From Scolanthus callimorphus (taxonomy: Eukaryota; Cnidaria; Anthozoa; Actiniaria; Edwardsiidae), in assembly GCA_033964015.1 (NCBI GenBank), contig CM066919.1:7317831-7381830 (forward strand): 64,000 nt of DNA. The letters are read 5' to 3'. This document shows, in pieces, positions 11,683 through 23,271 of this stretch. Below the pieces are notes generated by a model. The model had not been told where the DNA came from. It worked only from the letters and a program-made list of their open reading frames with translations, and ran no database searches. A program made the translations under genes and the position numbers. How positions within the stretch are numbered: the first letter of the stretch is position 1; each line of letters starts with the position of its first letter.

Positions 11683-12484
11683 GTAAAAGTCATTGTTATT
11701 TATTCAAACAAATTTCTCGCTTCTGATTGGTTGAGCGCCCACCGGCGAATTCTTGATGTTCTCGAAGGGGGAGACTTATCCGATCAATGACGTCAAAGAT
11801 TGGAAAGTTGAATAAATTATTGCACAATTGACGCCACGCGCTTCAATGCAGACTAACCATCTCGGCCTGCTCTCATAGAATTCAAGCGGGAAAAATTCGT
11901 TTTGAATGAATAAAAAAAATTAAGTCTGAATGAATGATAAAACAATTAATGCATTCAGCTTTCCTATGATATGGTCTCCTCGGTGAATAACACCCCCTCG
12001 ATCTGGAGAATTCCCCGTATCATACTCAGCTTAATTCATTAATTGCTAAATAGACAATAGAACAGAATGACTGGACAGATGACTATCAAGAACTAAATTC
12101 AAATACAAAACCAATAACCAATCAGGAGTGGAGACATTTCACAACAAACCAATCAGGAGGCGAAGTGAATCAGACGTGTGTTTAGTCATGAAGTGAGCGC
12201 GTTTCTAGCCTGAGTTAACAGACGCGCACTCGTTTGATTTTGAGTGGGCGTCTGTATAAACTCAGGCGAGTGCCTTTTCAATGATTTTTCGAAATTTGAT
12301 TGGCTGACACACTAAAGACTGCTCTTGACCAATAGAAACGCTGCCTACTACTTAAATCCATTTCCAGCCGATAAATGAAGATAATACAAAGCAAAAGCGA
12401 CTCCGAATAACATGTTAAACAGAAGTGCAATATTTCGGTTTTACTTCAAACCATTATCAAGCAAGACTAAACGCAGTGGAGGGA

Positions 12485-13985
12485 CTAGAACAATACAAGC
12501 TCTTTTGTGGCCTTGATACCATTGTTCAGAGAAGGCACGCATTTCTTAATTAGCAAAGATTCCAGGAAGCACAGTTCAACAAAGTTCGTATTAATCGCGA
12601 GAATGTTGGTGTTTGAAATTACAGTGCTACGAGTAAATGCTGCGGTATTTACAATAGGCTGTTTGTTTTTGATAGCTTCTGGCAAATTATGTAGATCTAC
12701 TAAATATTTAAAAGCCTGACAATTAACAAGGTGACAATGCACAGCCGAATGCTCTTCGGTAGAGTGCTCTTCTAGCCTAGTAATTAAGCAACGGTCTGTT
12801 TTGCCAATGTACATTTCATTACAAGCGGGGCAAACAAAGCGGTATATAACATGTGACTTAAGGTTTTCGGGAGAGGGGTCTTTGGCGGAGCAGTACATAG
12901 CAACTTTCTTTGTCTTAAATATGATTTTCAAGTTTACATTAGGGACGAGCCACCGCTTTAGTTTCTTTAGTAATCTATGGGCAATCCTTTCTCCTTCACG
13001 ACCTGCGTACGGAATATGGATCCAGACAGTTTTGTCATCCGGGTTAGGCGGGGTCTTGGGACGACGAGGGTGTTGGCGGGCGGCATAAGATTTAACAAGT
13101 GCAGAGGCCACGCGTTTAGGGAAACCATTCCACGACAGGAAATTTCTGATGGTTGAAGTCTGCTTAGTAAGTAGCGCTCCTGTAGAACAGATCCGCGAGG
13201 CACGGTTGTAGAGACACCTGGCCCAAGCTGTTTTCCGCCACCAGGGTTCAAAACTGTCGAAGGCGACATATTGCCCGGTATTAGTGTCTTTCCGAAAAAC
13301 GTCTATAGTTGTCCGGTCAATTGCAAGGTCTAGAAAGTGGACATTACCATCGGGAAAGGTGTCTACTGTAAAGTTAAGGTTCTTGTGGAAACTATTTAGT
13401 GCTTTTAGAATTTTAGGGACAGATTCAGGTTTAGTAAGTACTAGAGTGTCGTCTACGTATCGCCCATAGAACTCGATAAGACCGCTACTGAACAAGGGGG
13501 GTATGATATGTTTCTCCAGTTCCGTCATGATAATATTAGCGAGAACTGGTCCAAGAGAAGAGCCCATTGATACTCCATCTATTTGTTCGTATAGGGTGGA
13601 GTTAAAGGAAAATACTGTTTTCTGACAGCAGTCCTTTATCAACTTTTTCAAGGTGCGTTTTCTTAGACCTGTGGTGATCAGTTTTTCTTCGTACACTCGT
13701 TTTAGTATTACGTCGATGGTTTTGTTAAGAGGTACGTTAGTGAATAAGGACTCGACATCAAAGGAGACCCAGCAATAGCCCTGTTCGAAAAGGCTTGTGG
13801 GTGCTGATCGAATTTTGTCGACCGCATCGAAGCTATCCTTGATGGTATAATCCAAGTTGGTCGTTAGTGGTTGCAGAAGTTTCGACAAGAACTTTCCGAC
13901 TCCATAGTGTGTCGTGTTGGTTGTGTCGACTATGGGTCTAAATTTGGGCAGGACGTCGAAAGGCTTATGTGTCTTGGGGAGGCCT
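12485..13985 (-). pseudogene. Penelope-like reverse transcriptase with GIY-YIG endonuclease, 5'-truncated
   Basis: About 500 codons are open on the minus strand. The RT motifs appear in order: FRPIVDTTNTT, then SFDVESLFTNVPL (motif A with catalytic Asp), GVSMGSSLGPVLAN (motif B), GRYVDDTLVL (motif C, YVDD) and HFLDLAI. After a basic linker comes the GIY-YIG endonuclease, with VIYRFVCPACNEMYIGKT followed by RLEEH. This domain order is diagnostic of endonuclease-bearing Penelope-like elements. The computed ORF extends to 14131, but its first roughly 50 codons are antisense of the inverted 3' copy and are not genuine. The N-terminal part of RT is absent, so this copy is dead. Confidence 0.9.
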
Positions 13986-13986
13986 G

Positions 13987-14527
13987 TCTGGATCCATATT
14001 CCGTACGCAGGTCGTGAAGGAGAAAGGATTGCCCATAGATTACTAAAGAAACTAAAGCGGTGGCTCGTCCCTAATGTAAACTTGAAAATCATATTTAAGA
14101 CAAAGAAAGTTGCTATGTACTGCTCCGCCAAAGACCCTCTCCCGAAAACCTTAAGTCACATGTTATATACCGCTTTGTTTGCCCCGCTTGTAATGAAATG
14201 TACATTGGCAAAACAGACCGTTGCTTAATTACTAGGCTAGAAGAGCACTCTACCGAAGAGCATTCGGCTGTGCATTGTCACCTTGTTAATTGTCAGGCTT
14301 TTAAATATTTAGTAGATCTACATAATTTGCCAGAAGCTATCAAAAACAAACAGCCTATTGTAAATACCGCAGCATTTACTCGTAGCACTGTAATTTCAAA
14401 CACCAACATTCTCGCGATTAATACGAACTTTGTTGAACTGTGCTTCCTGGAATCTTTGCTAATTAAGAAATGCGTGCCTTCTCTGAACAATGGTATCAAG
14501 GCCACAAAAGAGCTTGTATTGTTCTAG
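13987..14527 (+). pseudogene. Inverted partial copy of the Penelope-like GIY-YIG region, frameshifted
   Basis: The plus strand repeats the linker and GIY-YIG portion of the neighbouring minus-strand element (WIHIPYAGREGERIAHRLL, then MYIGKTDRCLITRLEEH to the stop). One C is missing from a C run near 14135, so it is read in two frames. The arm continues as untranslated sequence to 14627. Confidence 0.85.
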
Positions 14528-14800
14528 TCCCTCCACTGCGTTTAGTCTTGCTTGATAATGGTTTGAAGTAAAACCGAAATATTGCACTTCTGTTTAACAT
14601 GTTATTCGGAGTCGCTTTTGCTTTGTACTACTACTTAAAATCTAGTAGCATTTTACTATGGTATATAAAATAATAATAATAATAAAAAACGAAATACTGA
14701 TGAAAATAATATGCAACAATAACAACAGGTAACCCGCGTCACGCAGTAGCCTTGACAAAAACGACACCTTCCTTGATCTACTTCTATACGTTCGTTACAG

Positions 14801-15029
14801 TATGGAAAAAGGTGACACACACTGATGTCACTATAACACAAGAGCGAATCGATAAGTACAACTTGACTAACGACTTCAGTGGTTCCCTACAAATACAAGT
14901 CCCATCCAATGATGTCCCTTGTGGAAAACCCATTGCATTGTCGGTTGCTGTGCAGGGCGGATGGAAAAAGCTGAAGTACAAATTAGCATTTGAGGGATCT
15001 GTAGAATGCTATGGCATCCTGGGTGACGT
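14801..15029 (+). CDS. Gene A exon: first part of the unrecognised C-terminal module
   Basis: Acceptor TTACAG, donor GTGAGT, 229 bp, phase 1 in and 2 out. It encodes VWKKVTHTDVTITQERIDKY and ends ECYGILGDV, with two conserved cysteines (PCGK and ECYG). Confidence 0.8.
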
Positions 15030-15135
15030 GTGAGTAATGTGTTCCACAAATTTCCCACCAGTACGGAATGATTTGTGTGCGGTATTACTGCGATTTCCAT
15101 TATTCTTCGAACTCCCACGATACATTTCCGAACGC

Positions 15136-15317
15136 CAAACTGCGTTTTGGCTTCCGTCAATCAAACCTTTTAGTACAGGCGCAAGGGATTTTTGTTTCGA
15201 ATTTATTGTGGAGAACTTGGTTTTAATGCCTGGGTAGTCTTTGTTCAAAAAGCCTGTTTGAAATCACCCAGAGCTGTTCACTCGTTCGATTTTTGACGGA
15301 AGCCAAACCGCGGTTTG
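15136..15317. mobile_element. MITE with CAAACYGCG termini (copy A intron)
   Basis: Inverted termini read CAAACTGCGTTTTGGCTTCC and CAAACCGCGGTTTGGCTTCC. Other copies are at 31934–32124 and 43742–43923, with a partial one near 45312. Confidence 0.75.
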
Positions 15318-15681
15318 CTAGTTGTAGGACCCTTTCGTTTCCTCAGCTACAAGAAATTACCTATCCAGTTGTTTGGAAATTGGACTACCTAGACTTTGCA
15401 GACGATATGCTACGATGTAAAAACATAAGCTTCAGCTCAGCGCGAGTCTCGATGAACTAGGGCGTATGCTCAACCACGATTTGGCGAGGATGATCCACAT
15501 GATCGGTGCATGGCTTGTAGCAAATAAACTAAGTCTTGATTTTGCCAAAACGGAATATATGGTTATTGGCGCACGCCAGAAATTACAAACGCTAGATTTC
15601 AATCAAGGGTAAGCACAAACATACTGCGCGAGCTAGATGCACAGTAGAAGCAATAATCGTAGTTGCTTTTCCCTCTGACAG

Positions 15682-15779
15682 ACTCGGAGGATCAAGTGTG
15701 AAAACTTCGCGGAGCCTCCTTCCGTGGGACGCGCGTCACGACATGATCTATGACGAGGCTAATATGGGGACCACAACTG
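15682..15779 (+). CDS. Gene A exon: middle of the C-terminal module
   Basis: 98 bp between acceptor CTGACAG and donor GTGAGT, phase 2 in and 1 out. It encodes LLPWDARHDMIYDEANMG, which is strongly conserved with genes B and C. Confidence 0.8.
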
Positions 15780-16643
15780 GTGAGTCGACGCATTGATCTT
15801 CTGCATGAGGGCCATCTTCGCGCGCCAGGGTAGGGGGGAGGTGAGGGAAGGAAACCTGGCGTGCGAGGATGCATGAGGGCTAGCCTGCGTTGCTGGCGGA
15901 TTTGTGTATTTTCCGAGACGATTTCACCGGCGAAAGCGATAAATTGTTTACCCTTGTTTGATTTCATCGGCGAGCGAAGTTTGTTTACCCTTTTCGATAA
16001 ATGGCCACGCGAATGACGGGGCAGAAAATGTGTCAAAAAGCGCGGTCCGCTTTCGCACGGCAATCTCGCTTTCGGGTAAATAATTCGCGCGCTCGCCAAT
16101 GAATTTGTCTCAGGAAAACACACAAGCAGCTTACACGAGGGCTTGAAGACGTTTTTGGTGACACCTACAAAAGTAATTACATCTCCACAACTGTCTGTTA
16201 TAGCCTGTGATGGCTCATGGACTGGCTTTTAAGATTATTATACATTGTACTCACTATCTCGATTCCGATTGGCTACGAGCGCGCGCTTTACTTTGGGAAT
16301 CACGCACTTTGACAGAAAAGACGTATTTACTGAATCAATGTATAATAAAACGATTATTGAATTTTTATGATATCGAGAGTAAACAATGTCTCGCTAAGGA
16401 CATCCAAGGGGAATCAAGCTCTGCCTTACGGCCTCGAGCTTGATTCCACCTGTCTCGACATTGTTTATTCTGGAGATCACAAAAACCTCATCCGATAATT
16501 GCTTAGTAAAATAGTCATGCCTATCATCCTGCTTATGCCAAACGATTGTACAATACATCGCTAACAATAATTTTCTAAAGAATCTTGGATGTTTAGTGCA
16601 CTTCTAATACGTTTCAATAAAAAATCTTACTCCATATACCTAG

Positions 16644-16837
16644 GTGGCAAGTTTAATGGCGACCTGATGGCCTGCGCCAAAGAAGGCCAACATTTCTGGA
16701 GCAAGACTACCGACACAACACGCTACATTTATCTTTCCCAGCGGCGCAAGATGGATGCCTATCCAGTAGGAATAACCTTGTCTGCTATGTGCGGCACTGG
16801 CGGCTTCATCATCTCAAATATAGAAAAACTTGAATGA
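16644..16837 (+). CDS. Gene A terminal exon
   Basis: Acceptor ACCTAG, open to TGA. It contains GGKFNGDLMAC, RYIYLSQRRK and MCGTGGFIISNI, with two conserved cysteines. Identical in copy B. Confidence 0.85.
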
Positions 16838-17201
16838 ATCCGAGGTCCTTCTATTTACCCTTTTGAAACAGCAGAAAACGAAAATTTCAAAGCGAGTCTT
16901 TACATGAAGCCAAGAAGAGCCCATCAGACTAAGAGTTAAAAACTTGCATTTGTGTTATTCCCATCAGTGTCTATTTTTAGTAGCATTGTTTTTTTTTTTC
17001 TGTATGCTTGCTTCATGCTAGCCGAGAATATAACTACCCATTTTGTTCTATTTTGTTCCATTTGTTGCATTGGACTATATGCTTATACTTCGCGTATAAC
17101 AGGGCCCCCTGTTATTTAACTGTACGCCGCTATTTAATTTTATGCGAAAATGTGTTTCTCAAATTAAACCATCTCTCACTGATGGGGAATTAGCTAGTGT
17201 G

Positions 17202-17569
17202 ATTAATGGTAACCTGCGAAAGCCGACACCACTTAGCGCTCGCCGAAAGAGACTCTCTCAAAGAGGCGTCTGTGCGCTCAAGCCAAACATTCCATACTGA
17301 TGACGTATTTTGACCCAGATCTGGTCAAAAGAATTACGTGGCCAATTTAACTTTGTGGCATCTTTTTTCGTCTTATTTGAACTCTTTACTATAAAATACT
17401 TTGTGTGCTACAAATATGAAATAGTCAAATTGGCCACGTAATTCTTTTGATCAGATCTGGGTCAGAATACGTCAGTATGGAATGTTTGGCTTGAGCGTGC
17501 AGAGCCTTTTTGCGAGAGTCTCTCGGCGAGCGCTAAGTGGTGTCGGCTTTCGCAGGCTAGATTAATGGT
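17202..17569. mobile_element. 350-bp palindromic MITE with 9-bp target duplication (Mutator-like)
   Basis: ATTAATGGT flanks the element on both sides (17202–17210 and 17561–17569). The element (17211–17560) has arms of about 130 bp beginning AACCTGCGAAAGCCGACACC. A 9-bp duplication is typical of Mutator-like elements. The copy B equivalent is at 34011–34378. Confidence 0.8.
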
Positions 17570-18867
17570 TACTCTTTTGTAAATGACTCTTGATGAGGCT
17601 CTATATGTTATTAGCCCTACCATTGTGAATTTTCCGAAAATTTAAGAGAAAAAAGACCTGTTTAGAAATTCAAGCCTCACAGGTCGCTTCTAGTTAAGGG
17701 CAAATGCATGTATCCCTTTTATCCTCAAATTATGAAGAATACCATTATTGTAGGTAACTATTGTGTGGCATAACATGAGATGGTAGAATAACAAGAAAAA
17801 TCACTGTACAATACTTGTGTACTCGCACTCAGAGCTCCCCGGCATATTATTCGTCAACTCGCGGGGGAGGCGCTGGTGGCAACCATTTGAGGGCCTTCGC
17901 AATCTCGTACCCAGAGCCCGTGCATCTTTGAGCCAGCGGCAAGATACAGGCGCTGGCCTAAAATATACGCAGCTGGGGACGAGATTGGGGCCTTCGCTGA
18001 TTGGCTTATATTCAACGTTGGTGCGTGCGCATAAATCCATTCTCGAAGCCAGAGTTCCTTGGCTCGTCTCCTCGCGGGGGAAGCTCTTGTGACAGCCACT
18101 GACGCATGCGCGAGATTTGATACAGAGCCGTTGAGAGAAAGAACTTTCTGCGCATGTCCCAACGTTCAAAATCAGATGGATTTTAAGCTCAAGCTTAATA
18201 AGTTTATCAACCGAATTAGTTTGCTTACGCTTGCGTTCGCTTGATTTACACTAGACTCAAGCACAAACGCAAAGAACGTAACGTCTCGATTATTCTTGCT
18301 CTTTTGTCTGTGTATAGGCCGATATCTTGTGACGTCATTGTCTACATTTTTCAAGCAATAGCGAAAATCAGCAAGCGTAACGGAGCTACAAAAAGAATTC
18401 TTCTGAATTTCAATAGCGCCTGGTTTTACGTTCGTCATTCGAATTATGAGCGCATTGCGAGAAGTTCAATTTACAGAAAACATGTGGGCTATTGAGCCTC
18501 TTGCCACCCAAGAAATTCAAGGCTTGTGAGAAAGCCTCTTTGCACTTAAAAATGTCATCAAATTGTTTGAGATCAAATAATTACTCTGCGAAGGTTTTTA
18601 AAAATGAGTGGATTTTCTCAGTAGGCTTCATTGATGTTCTGCTATTGATATTCAGTGTTGATTACTTCTGATCTCCTAACATTCAGAATTTAGAACCTGC
18701 TTTGGCAAATGAGTTAAGACTGTAAACAAAGGATCCTCTTATAGGGGACTTTGCTTATAGACATGCAAGAAGCCTGTAACTCACTTCTTAACTGCAAATG
18801 TGTGATAATAAATGGACATCCACGCCAATATGTCGACTCTGACTGGCTAAACAGTACGCAGCTAAAC

Positions 18868-19627
18868 CTTGTCGGCGCGATTTTCTGACTTCACTTTTGC
18901 AGACATTAGGCTTATCTCTTGACTTCACTAGTCAACAAACTAGTATCTTGATGGTTTTACTCTGGTACCTACGATGGACGAGAAGGGCCACTTCCGACTT
19001 CCGACTTCCGACTTCCGACTTCCGGTTTCCGACTCCTGACTTCCGACTTCTGACTTCCGACTTCTAACCCGCCATCTTGGAAATAACCCAATACCATCAA
19101 ATGGACTGAATTCTCGCTTCATTTGAGCTAGTAGATAGAGAAATAATTATGTGGTAAAAATTTAGAAAAGTTGCGGCCAAGTGTTTGAGTTTGGGGCTCA
19201 GATAACCGCACTTTGCATTTCGAGTGAAAAAAGTACACGCTTGTCGGCGCGATTTTCTGACTTCACTTTTGCAGACATTAGGCTTATCTCTTGACTTCAC
19301 TAGTCAACAAACTAGTATCTTGATGGTTTTACTCTGGTACCTACGATGGACGAGAAGGGCCACTTCCGACTTCCGACTTCCGACTTCCGACTTCCGACTT
19401 CCGACTTCCGGTTTCCGACTCCTGACTTCCGACTTCTGACTTCCGACTTCTAACCCGCCATCTTGGAAATAACCCAATACCATCAAATGGACTGAATTCT
19501 CGCTTCATTTGAGCTAGTAGATAGAGAAATAATTATGTGGTAAAAATTTAGAAAAGTTGCGGCCAAGTGTTTGAGTTTGGGGCTCAGATAACCGCACTTT
19601 GCATTTCGAGTGAAAAAAGTACACGTT
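18868..19627 (+). repeat. Two tandem units of about 375 bp, each with a (CCGACTT)n microsatellite
   Basis: Both units start CTTGTCGGCGCGATTTTCTG (18868 and 19241) and contain GGTACCTACGATGGACGAG, a CCGACTT heptamer run, and CATTTGAGCTAGTAGATAG. Heptamer number differs between units and between copies A and B. An inverted unit lies at 22042–22712. Confidence 0.9.
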
Positions 19628-20036
19628 TGCTACTCGAGCCTGATGCTCAGGTTATAATTTGAACCAGGGCCAAGCTTATGATACGTCGTTTATAACGATA
19701 CTGCGTGAGCTATTAACCATGCCGCTTTGTCCGCATTGCCACTTCCGCATTGCCCTAAAGGGTAGGATTTTGAGTTCCTGAGCCCTGGGTAGGGTATCGA
19801 TCGTTTTTCGCTAATTGTTTGTTTTATAATAGCAGTCGCGTTTTGCGAAAAGGCAAAAGGGCATTTGCCTACACACATTTTTTGCCAAAAAAAAGTCATC
19901 TCCACCTCACGAAAGGGAAAAAAGTAAGAGATCCGTACCTACACAAAACTCTTGCCCTTTCTGGGCGTTGGGGATAGAGTGGCCAGCCTAAGTGGTTTTT
20001 ATTTTGTATCTAATTGTTATTTATTTTATTTTTTAA

Positions 20037-20093
20037 TGGATGTAAAGCGCCTAGAACATATATGTATAGCGCTATATAAATTATTATAGAAAT
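20037..20093 (+). repeat. SINE/LINE-tail-like sequence
   Basis: GTAAAGCGCCTAGAAC followed by GCGCTATATAAATTATTAT resembles the widespread 3' tail shared by CR1/L2-type LINEs and their SINEs. Related sequences are at 36853–36909 and 55240–55310. The family assignment is from memory of this motif only. Confidence 0.4.
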
Positions 20094-20478
20094 TATTATA
20101 TTATAGAAATATCAAACCAACAATTACATCTTCAAAACTGTATTCATTTATTTACATTTCCATTCCTGAAAAGATGCAGTATTGGATAACAGGGCTTAAG
20201 TAAATTATCACAGTTGAGAGCGTTGATCGAGAAGAGCATTCCAACGATTGAACATCTATCTTTGTTAGGAAAAGCTTTATGTATGTTTATTTTGGTACAA
20301 GCCCTGTAGTATCATTATGCACGAATGTGTGAATGTCCATTAATGTTCCCAACCCACGAGAAACCACAACAACAGGAATGTGGGATAAGGGGTTGGGAAT
20401 GAAGTACCCCTCTGACAGATCAGCACAGAAATAGTTGCTACTCTAGGTGAGAGGCGCCCTCTCCAGAGGATCCTCCAC

Positions 20479-20873
20479 AGGGCTGCAATCACAATACCCT
20501 GTGAGAGGTCCCATCCCCCCAGGGCTGCAAACACAATACCCTGTGAGAGGTCCCATCCCCCCAGGACTGCAAACACAATACCCTGTGAGAGGTCCCATCC
20601 CCCCAGGGCTGCAAACTCAATACCGTGAGAGGTTCCATCCCCCCAGGGCTGCAAACACAATACCCTGTGAGAGGTCCCATCCCCCCAGGACTGCAAACAC
20701 AATACCCTGTGAGAGGTCCCATCCCCCCAGGGCTGCAAACACAATACCCTGTGAGAGGTTCCATCCCCCCAGGGCTGCAAACACAATACCCTGTGAGAGG
20801 TCCCATCCCCCCAGGACTGCAAACACAATACCCTGTGAGAGATCCCATCCCCCAGGGCTGCAATCACAATGCC
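20479..20873 (+). repeat. 42-bp minisatellite, about 9 units
   Basis: The unit (CTGCAAACACAATACCCTGT followed by a GAGAGGTCCCATC stretch and C/G runs) repeats every 42 bp with few changes. As 42 is a multiple of three, several frames on both strands stay open. These ORFs have no start context, domain or conservation and are not genes. Same array in copy B at 37295–37689. Confidence 0.95.
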
Positions 20874-22041
20874 CTGGGGGCCTTACACCTACCAGGTCCA
20901 GGGCTGCAAGGACAATACCTTGGAAGGTCCTTATTTAAGGGGTCACAGGACCCATATTCGGCCTTGGAGAAGGCCCTCGACTTTAGAAAATCGACCCTTG
21001 GCTGCCACGGCAACCAAAAGGGGACCAAAATTGTGAGTCTATATTGGGCTAAGTGAGACCTGTCTGGGAGCACTTCATCCCATATTATTGATCACTAATA
21101 ACTCATAGCTCATTTTATATTTCACTATCTTTCTATTCAATGCTCATCAATGTTGAATTTAACTGTCGGTGATATGATCACAGTTCAGGTTTGTTCCATA
21201 GCAGGTTTTCTGCATAGAAGTCCAGGCTACCTGAGGCCAAACATAACTATTTAATTGTCAACATATATGGTTATATAATGGGAAGAATTTCTCTTTATAA
21301 TCTAGGTATATTGTTATAACTATTGACATCATCTAATAAACTAAGTCCCATTGGGCTAAATGTTGAAAGCATGTGATATGTTATAATCAAGGGATGGGAG
21401 GGTGGGAAATAATATTGAAGAAACAAGAAATGAGCGCCTAGCAGCATGCAGGATCGAAGTGAATCTCAGCATGCTGAAAGGCCCTGATTTGATCGACAGA
21501 GAAATGTAAACAAAGGCCTTGATTGGCTGTGCTTTGATTCACATGCCAGGACAATTTGTCATGAATGACCTTTGTGCCTGAAATTTAATCCCTGTCCCTT
21601 GCTAACATATCACACTCCATGCACGTGACTCCTCGTGGTTGTCACATTAACTACAGTGCTTTAAAAGTTGAAAATTCATTCCTTTAAGCCATCTCTTCGA
21701 ATCTCGACTGTTTCATTACCCCTCCCTTCGACCCCTTCCCTTCGATCCTGGCTACGCCACTGATTAGGGTATCGTGTTTTTCTTGTTTGTGCTCTGATGG
21801 GGTATGCATTTCAGTATGGCTACCCTAAAACACATCAAAAAAATCAGTGAAGTACTCCCCCGAGCTGAAATATTATGTAAATAGGCGAGAAATACTATAT
21901 TCGACAGTCTGTACAGCATTGAGCAAAATAATCCGTAATATGAAATTCCTGAACTGCGTGAACCTCGTGAATTTCGTAGCACTGGAGAAGGGTAGAAACC
22001 AAGAGACCCCAAGTATCAGCAAAACAAATTCTGAGGAAATT

Positions 22042-22712
22042 CTATCTACTAGCTCAAATGAAGCGAGAATTCAGTCCATTTGATGGTATTGGGTTATTTT
22101 CAAGATGGCGGGTTAGAAGTCGGAAGTCGGAAGTCGGAAGTCGGAAGTCAGAAGTCAGAAGTCGGAAGTCGGAAGTCGGAAGTCGGAAGTCGGAAGTTAG
22201 AAGTCGGAAGTCGGAATTTAGAAGTCGGAAGTCGGAAGTCGGAACTGGGAAATCTATATACTTTTGCGATTTTTTGTTTGTTTTAGAGCGGTTTTCACAT
22301 GACTGTCGTGAAAGTAAACGCAATTGTGCAATCACTAGCCAATCAGAAACAAGAGTAATTACAACTTACTGCTGAATGGTTTCCTGCCCAGCCAATCAGG
22401 AGCCGAACCAATCGGCTAGTAATTCCTTGCTTGTAATTAGTTCGCAATTTGATTGGTTGATAGAAATAAGCAGCCAATGAGAAAGCAAACCAATTGCAAA
22501 CACGACGGTCATCTGAAATCCGCTCTATCTGTATATTTATTTATTTTTCTGCAGAATTAAGTTTGCAGAATGCAAAGCGAATGCAACTCGCACTCAAATT
22601 CCCATCAACTCTTGGTATTTTGATCTCGGAAGTCGGAAGTCAGAAGTCGGAAGTCGGAAGTCGGAAGTTTGAAGTCAGAAGTGGCCCTTCTCGTCCATCG
22701 TAGGTACCATTG
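22042..22712 (-). repeat. Inverted heptamer unit interrupted by a MITE
   Basis: CTATCTACTAGCTCAAATG at 22042, the (GGAAGTC)n runs, and GGACGAGAAGGGCC-complement near 22690 are the reverse complement of the 18868–19627 unit. The unit is split at about 22240–22620 by sequence containing the TA-flanked MITE at 22284–22527. Confidence 0.8.
22284..22527. mobile_element. 244-bp MITE, TA-flanked (copy A)
   Basis: The left terminus TAGAGCGGTTTTCACATGAC pairs with a right terminus whose complement is TAGAGCGGATTTCAGATGAC. The termini resemble those of the MITE at 8770–8932 (TAGAGTGGTTTTCATCCG). Copy B equivalent at 39094–39337. Confidence 0.75.
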
Positions 22713-22886
22713 TATTCTTGATTGTATTGATTGTATTGTATTCTGCCAGTGCACATGTCATGACTAAACGCATAAGTCTCCTTTCGTAGATTCTTGGCTT
22801 GTTTGTTTACTGAATGGCTTCCATTCTGTTTTTGCGTCTTTTTCTCGACGGTCATTTGAAATGCGTTCCTTCTTTAGTGTAAGCCA

Positions 22887-23271
22887 TTGCCGGATTTCAA
22901 GCCGTGAGTGCCTGGGGCGAATCCCCTTAATATCACCATTATCGAGACGCGATCCATTTAAAGAGAAAGAGCATGCTGAACTATACAAAATCTCAAAGTT
23001 TGGTATTAATATATCGGGCAAATAGTGATCGAGAAACAGCCATTCAGAAAATCCAAAATTTTACAAGATTAGTGTGAAATCCGGACCATACAAAGCTTAT
23101 AAAATTCCGGCATCTTGGAGTGGCTGTATCTCGAACGGAATTTACACAATCAACTCCAAACTTTAGGATTTTGTATAGTTCAGCATGCTCTTTCTCTTTA
23201 TGTGTATCTCGTTTCGATAATGGTAATATTAAGGGATTCGCCCCTGGCACTCTCGGCTTGAAATCCGGCAA
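22887..23271. mobile_element. 385-bp palindromic MITE (copy A)
   Basis: Arms of about 120 bp start TTGCCGGATTTCAAGCC and are mirrored at the right end. Copy B equivalent at 39697–40081. No coding capacity. Confidence 0.8.

Larger units (their letters stand above)
12345..14642 (-). mobile_element. Penelope-like element insertion with target-site duplication and inverted 3' end
   Basis: The insertion spans 12360–14627. It is flanked by near-identical 15-bp direct repeats (CTACTACTTAAATCC at 12345–12359 and CTACTACTTAAAATC at 14628–14642). Copy B has the empty site at about 31430–31444. Internally, a minus-strand RT–GIY-YIG ORF (12485–13985) is 5'-truncated and joined to an inverted copy of the element's own 3' end (about 13987–14627). 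Inverted partial copies are a known feature of Penelope-like integrations. The arms match over about 640 bp. Confidence 0.9.
6206..16837 (+). pseudogene. Gene A: partial pentraxin-like family member, five 3' exons, one frameshift
   Basis: Exons are 6206–6466, 11294–11682, 14801–15029, 15682–15779 and 16644–16837 (TGA). They correspond to exons 4–8 of gene C with the same splice phases. The product would be the pentraxin/LamG-like domain plus the unrecognised C-terminal module. Exon 1 of this set lacks one T near 6453 relative to copy B, so its end is out of frame with the next exon (261 bp rather than 262). No signal, PAN or EGF exon is visible upstream, where a repeat block and the BEL/Pao remnant lie; they could be left of the window. 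Intron 1 is inflated to 4.8 kb, and intron 2 carries a Penelope-like insertion. The frameshift could be a sequencing error. Confidence 0.7.

Noticed and set aside
14000..14131. N-terminal 50 residues of the long minus-strand Penelope ORF
   Set aside because: They are the antisense of the inverted 3' copy and start only by chance readthrough.
14690..14720. CTGATGA with nearby GAAA suggesting a hammerhead ribozyme near the Penelope-like element
   Set aside because: It lies outside the insertion, also occurs in copy B, and no three-stem fold can be drawn around it. No hammerhead core was seen at the element's true ends.
18940..19486. Repeat-rich ORFs with SRKSEVG motifs
   Set aside because: Pure translation products of the CCGACTT heptamer microsatellite.
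20340..20940. Regular repeats resembling a CRISPR array, plus long ORFs on both strands
   Set aside because: Units are head-to-tail 42-mers without unique spacers, in clearly eukaryotic DNA. The ORFs come from a period divisible by three.
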